A stretch of 64,000 bases of DNA from Siculibacillus lacustris (lineage in GTDB: Bacteria > Pseudomonadota > Alphaproteobacteria > Rhizobiales > Ancalomicrobiaceae): positions 1-64,000 of the forward strand of contig NZ_SJFN01000002.1 in NCBI RefSeq assembly GCF_004328075.1. Direction: 5' to 3'. The notes under the pieces are model-generated. The model was not told the DNA's origin, did not search any database, and saw only the letters and a list, made by a program, of their open reading frames with translations. Of the stretch, positions 17,572-25,758 are shown piece by piece (the stretch's first letter is position 1; every line of letters starts with the position of its first letter). The position numbers were made by a program, and so were the translations under genes.

Positions 17572-18972
17572 TCATTCGGCGGGAATCGACCGCTTCAACC
17601 CGAAGGCCATCTCGACCGAGCGCTCCACGGCGATGAACAACACCGGCGTGGCGAGGGCCACGTACATGTTGTCGATGCCGTAGGGGTTGTTCCAATAGTA
17701 CCAGAGGCTGGTCACCACGGTGGAGGTGAGCAGGCCGCCGATGGCGCCGATCGAGGTGCGGAAGAACGGCAGGTAGAAACCGACCAGCGCGACGATCGAG
17801 ATCGACATGCGGATCGCCCGGGTGAAGAACGACAGCTTGAGGATCTCGGGCAGAAAGAAGCAGAACACCAGCGGCGCCAGGCCGATGATCACCGACAGGA
17901 TGCGGGTGGTGCGGAACTGCTGCTCCTCGGTCGGCTTGCGCATCGGGACGTAGAAGTCCTTGACGATCAGCGAGGCGATGGCCAGCGCCACGGTGGCGAC
18001 CGACACGAACACCGAGGCGACCAGCGAGGTGGCGACGAGGCCGGCGAGCACCACGTTCATGTCCTGCAGGAACACCGGCAGGGCGTAGATGCTCTTCATG
18101 GTCGGGAACAGGAACTTGGCGCAGACGCCGATCAGGCCGAGCGCAAGACCGACCGGGATGCACAGCGCCGCGGCGTAGTAGCAGGAGCGACGGGCGTCGT
18201 CGGCCGACTTGTTGGACGAGATCGCCTGGATCACGAACTGGGTCGAGAAGATCGAGCCGACGGTGCCGATGACCCAGGCGAAGATGGTCGAGACGCCGAT
18301 CTTGCCGGTGGCGGTGAAGTATTCCGGGGGCATCTGGTCGATCATCGGGCGGATACCGCCGGTCATGTAGAGCGCGACGCCGAGGATCACGCCGATGCCG
18401 ATGATCTTGATCCCGCTGTGCAGCAGGGTGACGTAGGCGACGCCCTTCAGGCCACCGAGGGTGAAATAGAAGGTCGAGATCACGCCGATGATGATCATCG
18501 CCAGCGGAATGTCGACCTTGAGGATCGTCGACAGCGCCGCGGCGCCGGAGATGTAGTTGCCGACGTTCACCAGGAACAGGGCGTAGATCATGATCAGCGA
18601 GACGACGACCATCGTCGCCTGACCGTACTTCTGCTTGAGCACGCCCGAGATCGTATATTCACCCGATCCGTAGACCTTGCGCACGAAGAACAGGCCGAAA
18701 AGCAGATAGCCGATGCCGGCGGCGATCACCGACCAGGCGGCGGCGGCGCCGGAGGTGAAGGCCTCCTGCGAGGTGCCGACGGTCGACTTGGCGCCGATGA
18801 ATTCCGACATCAGCAGCACGCCGACCACCGCGGCGGGCATGGCGCGCGAGGCGACCATGAACTGCGAGTTGGTGGTCGAGCGGAGGCGCATGGTGAGCCA
18901 TCCGGTGCCCAGGATATAGGCGACGATCATGCCGACGATGATCATCGTGTCGAAGGTACTGAACTCGTGCAT
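17572..18972 (-). CDS. Sodium:solute symporter (SSS family)
   Basis: A 466-residue inner-membrane protein with about 13 hydrophobic segments and the SSS pattern: WLTMRLRSTTNSQFMVASRA after helix 1, GAKSTVGTSQEAFTSGAAA around helix 2, and GGLKGVAYVTLLH mid-protein. The family includes carriers of sugars, proline, pantothenate and sialic acid. The ATG at 18972 follows AGGGGAA. It lies 70 bp after the lyase gene and 76 bp before the sialidase-like gene on the same strand, indicating uptake of the substrate these enzymes process. Confidence 0.88.
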   Translation of the reverse strand: MHEFSTFDTMIIVGMIVAYILGTGWLTMRLRSTTNSQFMVASRAMPAAVVGVLLMSEFIGAKSTVGTSQEAFTSGAAAAWSVIAAGIGYLLFGLFFVRKVYGSGEYTISGVLKQKYGQATMVVVSLIMIYALFLVNVGNYISGAAALSTILKVDIPLAMIIIGVISTFYFTLGGLKGVAYVTLLHSGIKIIGIGVILGVALYMTGGIRPMIDQMPPEYFTATGKIGVSTIFAWVIGTVGSIFSTQFVIQAISSNKSADDARRSCYYAAALCIPVGLALGLIGVCAKFLFPTMKSIYALPVFLQDMNVVLAGLVATSLVASVFVSVATVALAIASLIVKDFYVPMRKPTEEQQFRTTRILSVIIGLAPLVFCFFLPEILKLSFFTRAIRMSISIVALVGFYLPFFRTSIGAIGGLLTSTVVTSLWYYWNNPYGIDNMYVALATPVLFIAVERSVEMAFGLKRSIPAE

Positions 18973-19042
18973 TTCCCCTGCTCCTTGCCCTCTCGGGACG
19001 GTTCACGCGGTCTTCGGCCCCCCGCCGACCGCGGCCGTCGGT

Positions 19043-19939
19043 TCAGCGATCGGTGTCGAGACGATATTTGGCGATGACCGCCCGGATGGCGGCGAGGTCC
19101 TCGGCCGAGAAGGCCGTGGCGTAGCGGCTGTCGCCGACGTCCTCGCCGAGTAGGGCCACCGCCTTCTTGACGGCGGCCGGCGCGAAGCCGACGGCGTAGA
19201 GATCCTGGCGGATGCCGCTCACCACGTCCTGCGCTTCGGCCGAACCGGCGACGTCGCCGGCGGCGAAGCGGCTCCAGATCCGGCCGACCCACTGCGGCGC
19301 GAGGTTGGAGAGGCCCGAGATACAGGCCGAACAGCCGGCGAGGAAGCCGCGATGGGCGAGATGGTCGGGGCCGCACAGCACGTCGAAGCCGTCGACGTCC
19401 TTCGCCGCTTCGAGATAGGCGGCGAGGCTCTCCCAGCTGCCGGCGCTGTCCTTGACGCCGACGATGTTGGGATGGGCGCCGAGGGTCGCGGCGGTCTCGG
19501 GCGCGATGGTGGCGCCGGTGCGGGCCGGGATGTTGTAGAGGAACACCGGCACCGGCACGGCATCGGCGATGCGGGTGTAGTGGTCGATCAGTTCGGACTG
19601 CTTCAGCGGCACGAACCACGGCGTGACCACCGAGACGGCGTCGACGCCGGCCGCGGCGACGGCACGTCCGAGCGAGATGGTGGCGGCGGTCGAGACTTCG
19701 CCGATATGGGCGACCACCGGCACGCGGCCGGCGACGGCATCGACCGTGGTCTCGGCGACGGCGATCTTCTCGGCGGTCTCCAGGACGAAGAATTCGCCGT
19801 TGGTGCCGGCGCAGAACAGGCCGTTGCCTTGAGCGACCTGACGTTCGATCTGACGACGCAGGGCGGCCGGCGCGAAGTCCCCGGCCCCGTCGAAGGGGGT
19901 GACGACCGCGGACAGGACACCTTGGATTCGCTGGCTCAT
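19043..19939 (-). CDS. Dihydrodipicolinate synthase / N-acetylneuraminate lyase family aldolase
   Basis: 298 residues from the ATG at 19939, preceded by AAAGGTG; a long upstream extension of the frame is not family-like. The barrel signatures are FCAGTNGEFFVLE near residue 40, FLYNIPARTG with the catalytic Tyr near residue 136, and IVGVKDSAGS with the Schiff-base Lys near 164. The family splits or condenses pyruvate-containing compounds (DHDPS, NanA, 2-keto-3-deoxy-sugar-acid aldolases, hydratases). As first gene of the operon with a symporter and sialidase-fold protein it is surely catabolic, most likely releasing pyruvate. Its substrate is open. Confidence 0.86.
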   Translation of the reverse strand: MSQRIQGVLSAVVTPFDGAGDFAPAALRRQIERQVAQGNGLFCAGTNGEFFVLETAEKIAVAETTVDAVAGRVPVVAHIGEVSTAATISLGRAVAAAGVDAVSVVTPWFVPLKQSELIDHYTRIADAVPVPVFLYNIPARTGATIAPETAATLGAHPNIVGVKDSAGSWESLAAYLEAAKDVDGFDVLCGPDHLAHRGFLAGCSACISGLSNLAPQWVGRIWSRFAAGDVAGSAEAQDVVSGIRQDLYAVGFAPAAVKKAVALLGEDVGDSRYATAFSAEDLAAIRAVIAKYRLDTDR

Positions 19940-20273
19940 CTGAGCACCTTTCTGATGGCGACCCCGCCGCGGACGACGGGAGACGGCGGGCGCGGACCGA
20001 CGAAAGCGGGACGCGCGGGTCGGCGAGCCGGACGGGCTCGAATTCGAAGACATCGCAGAGCGGTCCCGACGACCCGAGTGGCGGGGCGGCGGGCGGCATT
20101 TCGCCGGTTTCGGCGGTGATCGCGGTGGTCGCCGACGGCGGCAGACTTGCCGGTTTCGTCGGTCGGCCGTCCGTGGAGGGATGCTGCGGGGATCCGACCG
20201 GGATCGGTCGCCCCCTCGGCAGGCATCGGGTCGTCCTGTGGTTCCTCCCTGAACGCCGTTTGCTCGGATGGCG

Positions 20274-20283
20274 AACATTTGTT
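20274..20283. promoter_or_regulatory. Candidate IclR-family operator, site 1
   Basis: AACATTTGTT (an AACA-TT-TGTT palindrome) in the promoter zone of the lyase/symporter/sialidase-like operon. The same 10-mer recurs at 21158-21167 before the regulator gene. Confidence 0.45.
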
Positions 20284-21157
20284 TTTGTCTCGTCACGATG
20301 CAAACATCATCGCGTCGATTTCGTCAAGCAGGGAGCGGCCACGGATGTTTGCGTAGTCTTGTGTTCGCAGTCCGATCAAATGAACTGACCCTGGAATTAC
20401 TGTCGTTCTACTGCAGTGCGGTAGACCTGCGCCGGCGACCCGTGCGAAGCGCGGCGATCGGGCGCCGCTCGCGCGCGAGCGGGTTTCGTGCGCGACCGGC
20501 CGGTCGGGGCAGGACATTCGGCAGATCCGACGAGGGCACGGCGGGGCGAAGGGGCCGCGGCCGAAGGCTCGGCCGCGGCGCGCGCGAGCCCCGATTCTTG
20601 TGCAGTGCGGCCGCGACCGCCTCGACGTCGCGCCGCTATTCCGTCAACGCGACGTCGGCTCCGGCGCCCTTTCGGCGCCCGGGCGGGCCTGTTCGCCCCG
20701 CAGCAGTCGTTGCTCTCGACGAGCTCCGGTCAGGCGAGGTACCCGCGCGGCCCATCGACCCGTCGCAGGAGCGCGGTGCGCTCTTCCCTGGCCGATGACC
20801 GCGCCGCCGGGGGCGAGGGTCCGCCGATGGCGACCGACGCGGCGGCCTCGACCGCGTCACGAACCGGCGGCCGATTCGGCGTCATCCCTGGGCCGCGGAC
20901 CGCGCGTCACGGCCGCGACCGGACCTCGCTCGGTCGAGGACCGGGTGTGCCTCCCCCTCCCCTTCGCCCGGATGGCGACGAATCTCGTGCGGATCGGCCG
21001 CTCGAGCCGGCCCGCCCCGTCGCTGCCCGGCCTCGGCCAAATCGGCATCGGCCCACCCGAGTCTCCGCCGCCCCCCCGTCGCAGCGTCCGGGTTCCTGCG
21101 GATCCGTGCGCCGTCTTGACTTGCCCGCGGGGGCGGTGTTTCTTCGAAGCAATCAAC

Positions 21158-21167
21158 AACATTTGTT
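21158..21167. promoter_or_regulatory. Candidate IclR-family operator, site 2
   Basis: AACATTTGTT, identical to the site at 20274-20283, placed 46 bp before the IclR-family start codon, a usual position for autoregulation. Confidence 0.45.
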
Positions 21168-21212
21168 CGTATTCCGATCTCACTCGATCGCGAAGACGAC
21201 AGGGGGGCGCGG

Positions 21213-22022
21213 ATGGCGGAAAATCCGAAGAACGTCGTGATGTCGGTGGCCAAGGCCTTCGCGGTGCTGCGCGCCTTCGGGCCGGATCTCGCCGAACTGA
21301 CGATCAGCGAGATCGCCGCGCGCACCGATCTCGACCGCGGCACCTCGTTCCGCCTGCTCCACACCCTGCGCGACCTCGGCTACGTGGTCGGGGTGCCCGG
21401 CTGCCGGCGCTTCCGGCTGACGCTGAAGTGCCTCGAGCTCGGCTATCTGCCGCTCGCCCATTCCGACCTGAAGACCCTGTCGCGGCCGCTGCTGGTCGAA
21501 CTCTGCGCCGATCTCGCCGACGCCGCCTCCCTCGGCATGCTCGACGGCCCCGACGTGGTCTATGTCGAGCGCGTCCAGGGCGACATCGGCCGCCGCCACG
21601 TCGACCGCCGCACCGGCAGCCGCACCGGCATCTATGCCGCGGCGCTGGGCCAGGCGATCCTCGCCTTCGACACGCCCGAGCGCCAGCGCGAGGTGCTCGA
21701 GATGGCCGAACGGCCGATGCTGTCGGAGCGGACGATCACCGACATCGACGCCCTGCTCGCCCGCATGGGCGAGATCCGGGAGCGCGGTTGGGCGCTGTCG
21801 GACGGCGAGAACGCCTACGGCCTGCGCACCGTCGCCGCGCCGATCTTCGACCACGCCGGACGCGCGGTGGCGGCGATCAGCGCCACGGTGCGCGCCGACC
21901 GCTGTTCGCTCGACGACTTCGTCGCCGCGGCGGTGCCGCGGGTTCTGGCGGTGACCGGCGATCTCACCACGGCGATCCGCCTGTCCTTCGGCGAGATCGT
22001 GCGCGGCGTGCAGCGCCCCTGA
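21213..22022 (+). CDS. IclR-family transcriptional regulator
   Basis: 269 residues. An N-terminal winged helix-turn-helix (LTISEIAARTDLDRGTSFRLLHTL) is followed by the IclR effector domain, with the family pattern GMLDGPDVVYVERVQG and TGIYAAALGQAILAF and a C-terminal end near AAAVPRVLAVTGDLT. Such proteins control catabolic operons and bind small acids or sugars. It faces away from the lyase/symporter operon and is followed, 93 bp on, by an alcohol dehydrogenase gene; it probably governs both. Identical 10-mers in the two promoter regions support this. Confidence 0.9.
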   Translation: MAENPKNVVMSVAKAFAVLRAFGPDLAELTISEIAARTDLDRGTSFRLLHTLRDLGYVVGVPGCRRFRLTLKCLELGYLPLAHSDLKTLSRPLLVELCADLADAASLGMLDGPDVVYVERVQGDIGRRHVDRRTGSRTGIYAAALGQAILAFDTPERQREVLEMAERPMLSERTITDIDALLARMGEIRERGWALSDGENAYGLRTVAAPIFDHAGRAVAAISATVRADRCSLDDFVAAAVPRVLAVTGDLTTAIRLSFGEIVRGVQRP

Positions 22023-22115
22023 GCGCCGCGCCCGGACGGCGTCGCTCGGCGCCGGCCTCCCTCCCCCCCAGCGCGTCCGCCGCGCCCCTCGAACGAGCCC
22101 GTGAAAGGCGACGTC

Positions 22116-23246
22116 ATGGCCGACCTCACCACCCCGATCGAAATCCTCCATCCGCCGATCCTGAAGTTCGGCCCGGGCACGGTCGCCGAGATCGGGGCGT
22201 TTGCCGCCAAGCGCGGGTTCGGCCGCACCCTGGTGGTCGCCGACGCCTTCAACGGCGCGCGGGTCGATCTGCTGGCGCTTCCCGGCGCGGTGGTGGTGTT
22301 CGATCGGGTGACCGCCGAGCCCACCATCACCGACCTCGCGGCGGCTCTCGCGGTGGCCGCCGACTTCGCGCCGGATCTGGTGGTCGGCTTCGGCGGTGGC
22401 AGTGCCATGGACCTCGCCAAGCTGGTGGCGGTGCTGTGGACGGGCGAGCAGACCCTCCACGAGGTGGTCGGGCCCGACCGGGTGGCGCCGCGCCGCACCG
22501 CCCTCGCGCAGGTCGCCACCACCGCCGGCACCGGCTCGGAGATGGGCATCCGCGCGCTGGTCACCGATCCCGAGACCGCCGCCAAACTGGCGGTGCAGAG
22601 CGCGGAAATGCTCGCCGATCTCGCGGTGGTCGATCCCGATCTGACGCTCACCGTGCCGGCGCGGATCACCGCCGAGACCGGCGTCGATGCGCTCGCCCAT
22701 TGCGCCGAGGCCTATACCAACATCAAGGCGCATCCACTGATCGACGTCTATGCGCTCAGCGGTATCCGGCTGATCGGCCGCTTCCTGCCGCGGGCGGTCG
22801 CCGACGGCGCCGATCGCGAGGCCCGCGCCGGGCTGGCGCTCGCCTCCCTGCAGGGCGGCATCTGCCTCGGCCCGGTCAACACCCATGCCGGCCATGCCGT
22901 GGCCTATCCGCTCGGCACCCGCCACCACATGCCGCACGGCGCCGCCAATGCGGTGATCTTCCCGCACGTGCTCGCCTACAACGCTCCGGCGCGGCCCGAA
23001 CGCACCGCCGAGATCCTGGCGGCGCTCGGCCTCGAACCGTCGTCCGACCCGCAGACGGTGTACGAACGCGCCTGGGGCTGGTGCCGGTCGCTGGGCATCG
23101 AGATGCGTCTGTCGGCGCGCGGCCTCGGTGAGGGCGATCTCGCGCCGATGGCGACCGACGCCGCGGCGATCCGGCGTCTCCTCGACAACAACCCGCGGCC
23201 GATCGGCGAAGCCGAGATCCTGGCGATCTACCGGGCGGCGTTCTGA
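22116..23246 (+). CDS. Iron-containing alcohol dehydrogenase family protein
   Basis: 376 residues from the ATG at 22116, which has AAAGGCGAC in front; a GTG at 22101 is an alternative. The N-terminal dinucleotide-binding part has VVGFGGGSAMDLAKL near residue 90. The metal site is visible as ETGVDALAHCAEAY (Asp and His), THAGHAVAYPLGTRHH and HGAANAVIFPHVL (His). It resembles the maleylacetate reductase/lactaldehyde reductase branch and uses NAD(P)H. Placed after the IclR gene, it may reduce an aldehyde from the lyase reaction; that link is inference. Confidence 0.86.
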   Translation: MADLTTPIEILHPPILKFGPGTVAEIGAFAAKRGFGRTLVVADAFNGARVDLLALPGAVVVFDRVTAEPTITDLAAALAVAADFAPDLVVGFGGGSAMDLAKLVAVLWTGEQTLHEVVGPDRVAPRRTALAQVATTAGTGSEMGIRALVTDPETAAKLAVQSAEMLADLAVVDPDLTLTVPARITAETGVDALAHCAEAYTNIKAHPLIDVYALSGIRLIGRFLPRAVADGADREARAGLALASLQGGICLGPVNTHAGHAVAYPLGTRHHMPHGAANAVIFPHVLAYNAPARPERTAEILAALGLEPSSDPQTVYERAWGWCRSLGIEMRLSARGLGEGDLAPMATDAAAIRRLLDNNPRPIGEAEILAIYRAAF

Positions 23247-23309
23247 GACGCGCCGACGGCCGGGACGGGTGGCGGAGGTTCGCCCGCCCCGGCGCGGGGC
23301 GTCGGCGTC
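23247..23309. terminator. Shared hairpin between convergent dehydrogenase and ABC permease genes
   Basis: GAC..GCCGACG (23247-23258) pairs with CGTCGGC-GTC (23300-23309), with a 2-nt bulge. It starts right after the dehydrogenase stop codon and reaches into the reversed stop codon of the permease gene. The loop can fold further. No T-run is present. Confidence 0.45.
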
Positions 23310-24252
23310 AGGACTTCAACTCGCCCAACGCCAGCGACAGGACGATGATCGCGCCCTTGGCGATCAACTGGATGTCGAGCGGCACGTTGAGAATGTTCAT
23401 GCCGTTGTTCATCACGCCGAGGAACATCACCCCCATCACCGTGCGGGCGATCGAGCCGTTGCCGCCCATCAGGCTGGTGCCGCCGAGCACCACCGCGGCG
23501 ATGACGTCGAGCTCGGTGCCGAATTCGCCGTAGGTCGCCGAGGCGGTGTGGACCTGCGACGACTGGACGATGCCGGCGATCGCCGCGCCGAGGCCGGAGA
23601 TGGCGTAGAGCGAGAGCTTGGTCAGGCGGGTGCGGTGGCCGCTGAGAGTGGCGGCGCGTTCGTTCTCGCCGATCGCCGCGACCCTGAGGCCGAGCGGCGT
23701 CGCCCGCTGCACGAAGACCATGGCAATTGCCACCGCCGCGAAGATCAGCACCGACACCGGAATGCCGAAGACGCTGCCCGAGCCGATGAAGGAATAGGCC
23801 TCCTGGCCGCGGATCGAATGGAGATCGGGGCCGCCGAGGATCAGCGCCGAGCCGCGCACCACCGACAGCATCGCCAGGGTGACGATGATCGGCGGCAGGC
23901 CGGCGAAGGCGACGATCACGCCGTTGACCATGCCGATGGCAATGCCGAGCGCCAGTCCGACGCCGAGGGCGAGCGGCAGCGGCACGCCGGCGTCGAGCGA
24001 GAACCAGGTGACCACGCCCGACAGCGCCAGCACCGGGCCGACCGACAGATCGATGCCGCCGGTCATGATCACGAAGGTCATGGCGATCGCCATGATCCCG
24101 GTGATCGCCACTTGGCGGACGATGCCGACCAGATTGCCGGGGGTGAGGAAGGCCGGTTCCGACAGCGCGAAGGCGGCGACGATCACCAGGATCGCCAGCG
24201 GCAGGGCCTGGGGGGCGAGACGGCGCCCGAAGGCCTGGATCGACGCGTTCAT
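23308..24252 (-). CDS. Sugar ABC transporter permease (RbsC-like), second copy
   Basis: 314 residues, inner membrane, with 8-10 hydrophobic segments and the RbsC/XylH motif MTGGIDLSVGPVLALSGVV near residue 62 and GENERAATLSGHRTRLTKL in the cytoplasmic loop, then AAVVLGGTSLMGGNGSI. Its ATG overlaps the ATPase stop codon by 4 bp (ATGA), so translation is coupled. It is the last gene of a five-gene operon starting with an SMP-30 lactonase. Two different permeases suggest a heterodimeric channel. Confidence 0.9.
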   Translation of the reverse strand: MNASIQAFGRRLAPQALPLAILVIVAAFALSEPAFLTPGNLVGIVRQVAITGIMAIAMTFVIMTGGIDLSVGPVLALSGVVTWFSLDAGVPLPLALGVGLALGIAIGMVNGVIVAFAGLPPIIVTLAMLSVVRGSALILGGPDLHSIRGQEAYSFIGSGSVFGIPVSVLIFAAVAIAMVFVQRATPLGLRVAAIGENERAATLSGHRTRLTKLSLYAISGLGAAIAGIVQSSQVHTASATYGEFGTELDVIAAVVLGGTSLMGGNGSIARTVMGVMFLGVMNNGMNILNVPLDIQLIAKGAIIVLSLALGELKS

Positions 24253-25757
24253 GCCGCACCTCCGATTTCGTCGACGACCCGGGCCATGGTCACCGCCTCG
24301 GCGTCGTGGATCGCGACGAGACGTCCGGCGACCATCACCGCGATCCGATCGGCGAGGGTCATGACCTCTTCGAGGTCGGAAGAGACGACCAGGATCGCCG
24401 CCCCCTTGTCGCGCTCGGCGCGCAGGATGGCGTAGATCTCGGCCTTGGCGCCGACGTCGACGCCGACCGTCGGCTCGTCGAGGATCAGCACCCGCGGCCC
24501 GAGGTTCAGCCATTTGCCGACCAGCACCTTCTGCTGGTTGCCGCCCGACAGGAGACGCACCGCCTTGGTGCCGTCCGGCGGCTGGATCGCCAGTTCGGCG
24601 ATCGAGCGGGTCGAGCGCGCGGCGATGGCGCGATGGTCGAGCAGCAGCGCGCGGCAGAAGCGCGACAGGGTCGCCATCACCAGATTCTCGGTCATCGACA
24701 GGCCGAGCATCAGGCCGTCGCGGTGGCGGTCCTCGGGCACGAAGCCGATGCCGCCGGCCATCGCCTCGCGCGGCGAGCCGAAGGCGACCGGCCGGCCGTC
24801 GACCTCGATGGTGCCGGAGTCGGCGCGGTCGGCGCCGAACAGCACGTGCATCAGTTCGGTGCGCTTGGAGCCGATCAGGCCGGTGATGCACAGGATCTCG
24901 CCGGCGTGGAGATCGAAGCTCACGTCGCGGAAGACGTTGGTGCGGGTCAGGTCGCGGACCTGGAGGCGGACCTCGCCGGTGCCGCCGGGGCGGCGCGGCA
25001 CCCGCGCGGCGGCGGCGGAATCGCGCGCGAGCTTCTCGCCGACCATCAGTTCGATCACCCGCGGCCGGGTCATCTCGGCGACCTTGGCCTCGGCGATCAC
25101 CCGGCCGTCGCGCATGATGGTCATGGTGTCGCAGACGGTGAAGATCTCGTCGAGCATGTGGCTGATGTAGACGATGGCGACGCCGTCGGCCTTCAGCCCG
25201 CGGATGGTGGTGTGGAGGCGGACCACGTCGGCGGCCGACAGCCAGCCGGTCGGCTCGTCCATCAGCAGGACGCGGGCGTCGAGCGCCAGCGCCTTGAGGA
25301 TCTCGACCTCCTTCTGCTTGACGGTCGGCAGCGTGCCGACCGCGGCGTCGAGGTCGAGGGTGATGCCGTGGCGGGCCATCAGGGCCTGGGCATCGGCGCG
25401 CTGGCGGCGGCGGTCGATACGACCGAAGCGGCCGGTCGGCTGGCGGCCGAGGAAGATGTTGTCCATCACCGACATCGCCGGGGCGAGGTTGGAATGCTGG
25501 TAGATGCAGGCGACGCCGCGGCGGATCATCTCGCTCGGGTCGCCGAGGCGGACGGTCTCGCCCTTGACCTCGACGCTGCCGGAGGTCGGCGCGACGGCGC
25601 CGGTGAGGATCTTGATCAGCGTCGACTTGCCGGCACCGTTGGAACCGATCAGGCCGCGGACTTCGCCGGGCATGACCGCGAAATCGGCGTCGGCGAGCGC
25701 GGTCAGGGCGCCGTAGGTGCGGCCGAGGCCGATGCCCCGGATCAGCGGCGTGTCCAT
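24249..25757 (-). CDS. Sugar ABC transporter ATP-binding protein (RbsA/XylG type)
   Basis: 502 residues with two nucleotide-binding domains. The first has Walker A GSNGAGKST near residue 38 and Walker B RVLLMDEPT; the second has the degenerate Walker A GLIGSKRTE usual in RbsA-type proteins, followed by LSGGNQQKVLVGKW and VLILDEPTVGVD. The family energises uptake of pentoses, ribose, galactose, rhamnose or autoinducer-2. It is 1 bp from the upstream permease gene and overlaps the downstream one, inside one operon. Confidence 0.92.
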   Translation of the reverse strand: MDTPLIRGIGLGRTYGALTALADADFAVMPGEVRGLIGSNGAGKSTLIKILTGAVAPTSGSVEVKGETVRLGDPSEMIRRGVACIYQHSNLAPAMSVMDNIFLGRQPTGRFGRIDRRRQRADAQALMARHGITLDLDAAVGTLPTVKQKEVEILKALALDARVLLMDEPTGWLSAADVVRLHTTIRGLKADGVAIVYISHMLDEIFTVCDTMTIMRDGRVIAEAKVAEMTRPRVIELMVGEKLARDSAAAARVPRRPGGTGEVRLQVRDLTRTNVFRDVSFDLHAGEILCITGLIGSKRTELMHVLFGADRADSGTIEVDGRPVAFGSPREAMAGGIGFVPEDRHRDGLMLGLSMTENLVMATLSRFCRALLLDHRAIAARSTRSIAELAIQPPDGTKAVRLLSGGNQQKVLVGKWLNLGPRVLILDEPTVGVDVGAKAEIYAILRAERDKGAAILVVSSDLEEVMTLADRIAVMVAGRLVAIHDAEAVTMARVVDEIGGAA

Positions 25758-25758
25758 G

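Larger units (their letters stand above)
19940..21212. other. 1.27-kb gene-free region between lyase operon and IclR gene
   Basis: A divergent intergenic region. Open frames across it are short-lived or low-complexity Arg/Ala/Pro sequence without family resemblance. Two AT-rich zones stand out: 20255-20420, upstream of the lyase operon, with an inverted repeat GCAAACATC (20300-20308) / GATGTTTGC (20344-20352), and 21140-21185, just before the IclR gene. Each carries the palindrome-like 10-mer AACATTTGTT. The middle (about 20430-21120) is GC-rich and I see nothing recognisable in it; a decayed gene or an RNA gene is possible. Confidence 0.5.

Noticed and set aside
16314..19939. Firm assignment of the operon to N-acetylneuraminate catabolism
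   Set aside because: The lyase, symporter and propeller fit in type, but no nanE, nanK, nagA or nagB is nearby and the propeller is not secreted, so the substrate was left open.
19043..19939. Assignment of the lyase as 5-dehydro-4-deoxyglucarate dehydratase partner of garD
   Set aside because: That enzyme is in the same family, but the visible motifs (AGTNGEFF, NIPARTG) fit the general lyase group at least as well, and garD lies 16 kb away with a separate promoter.
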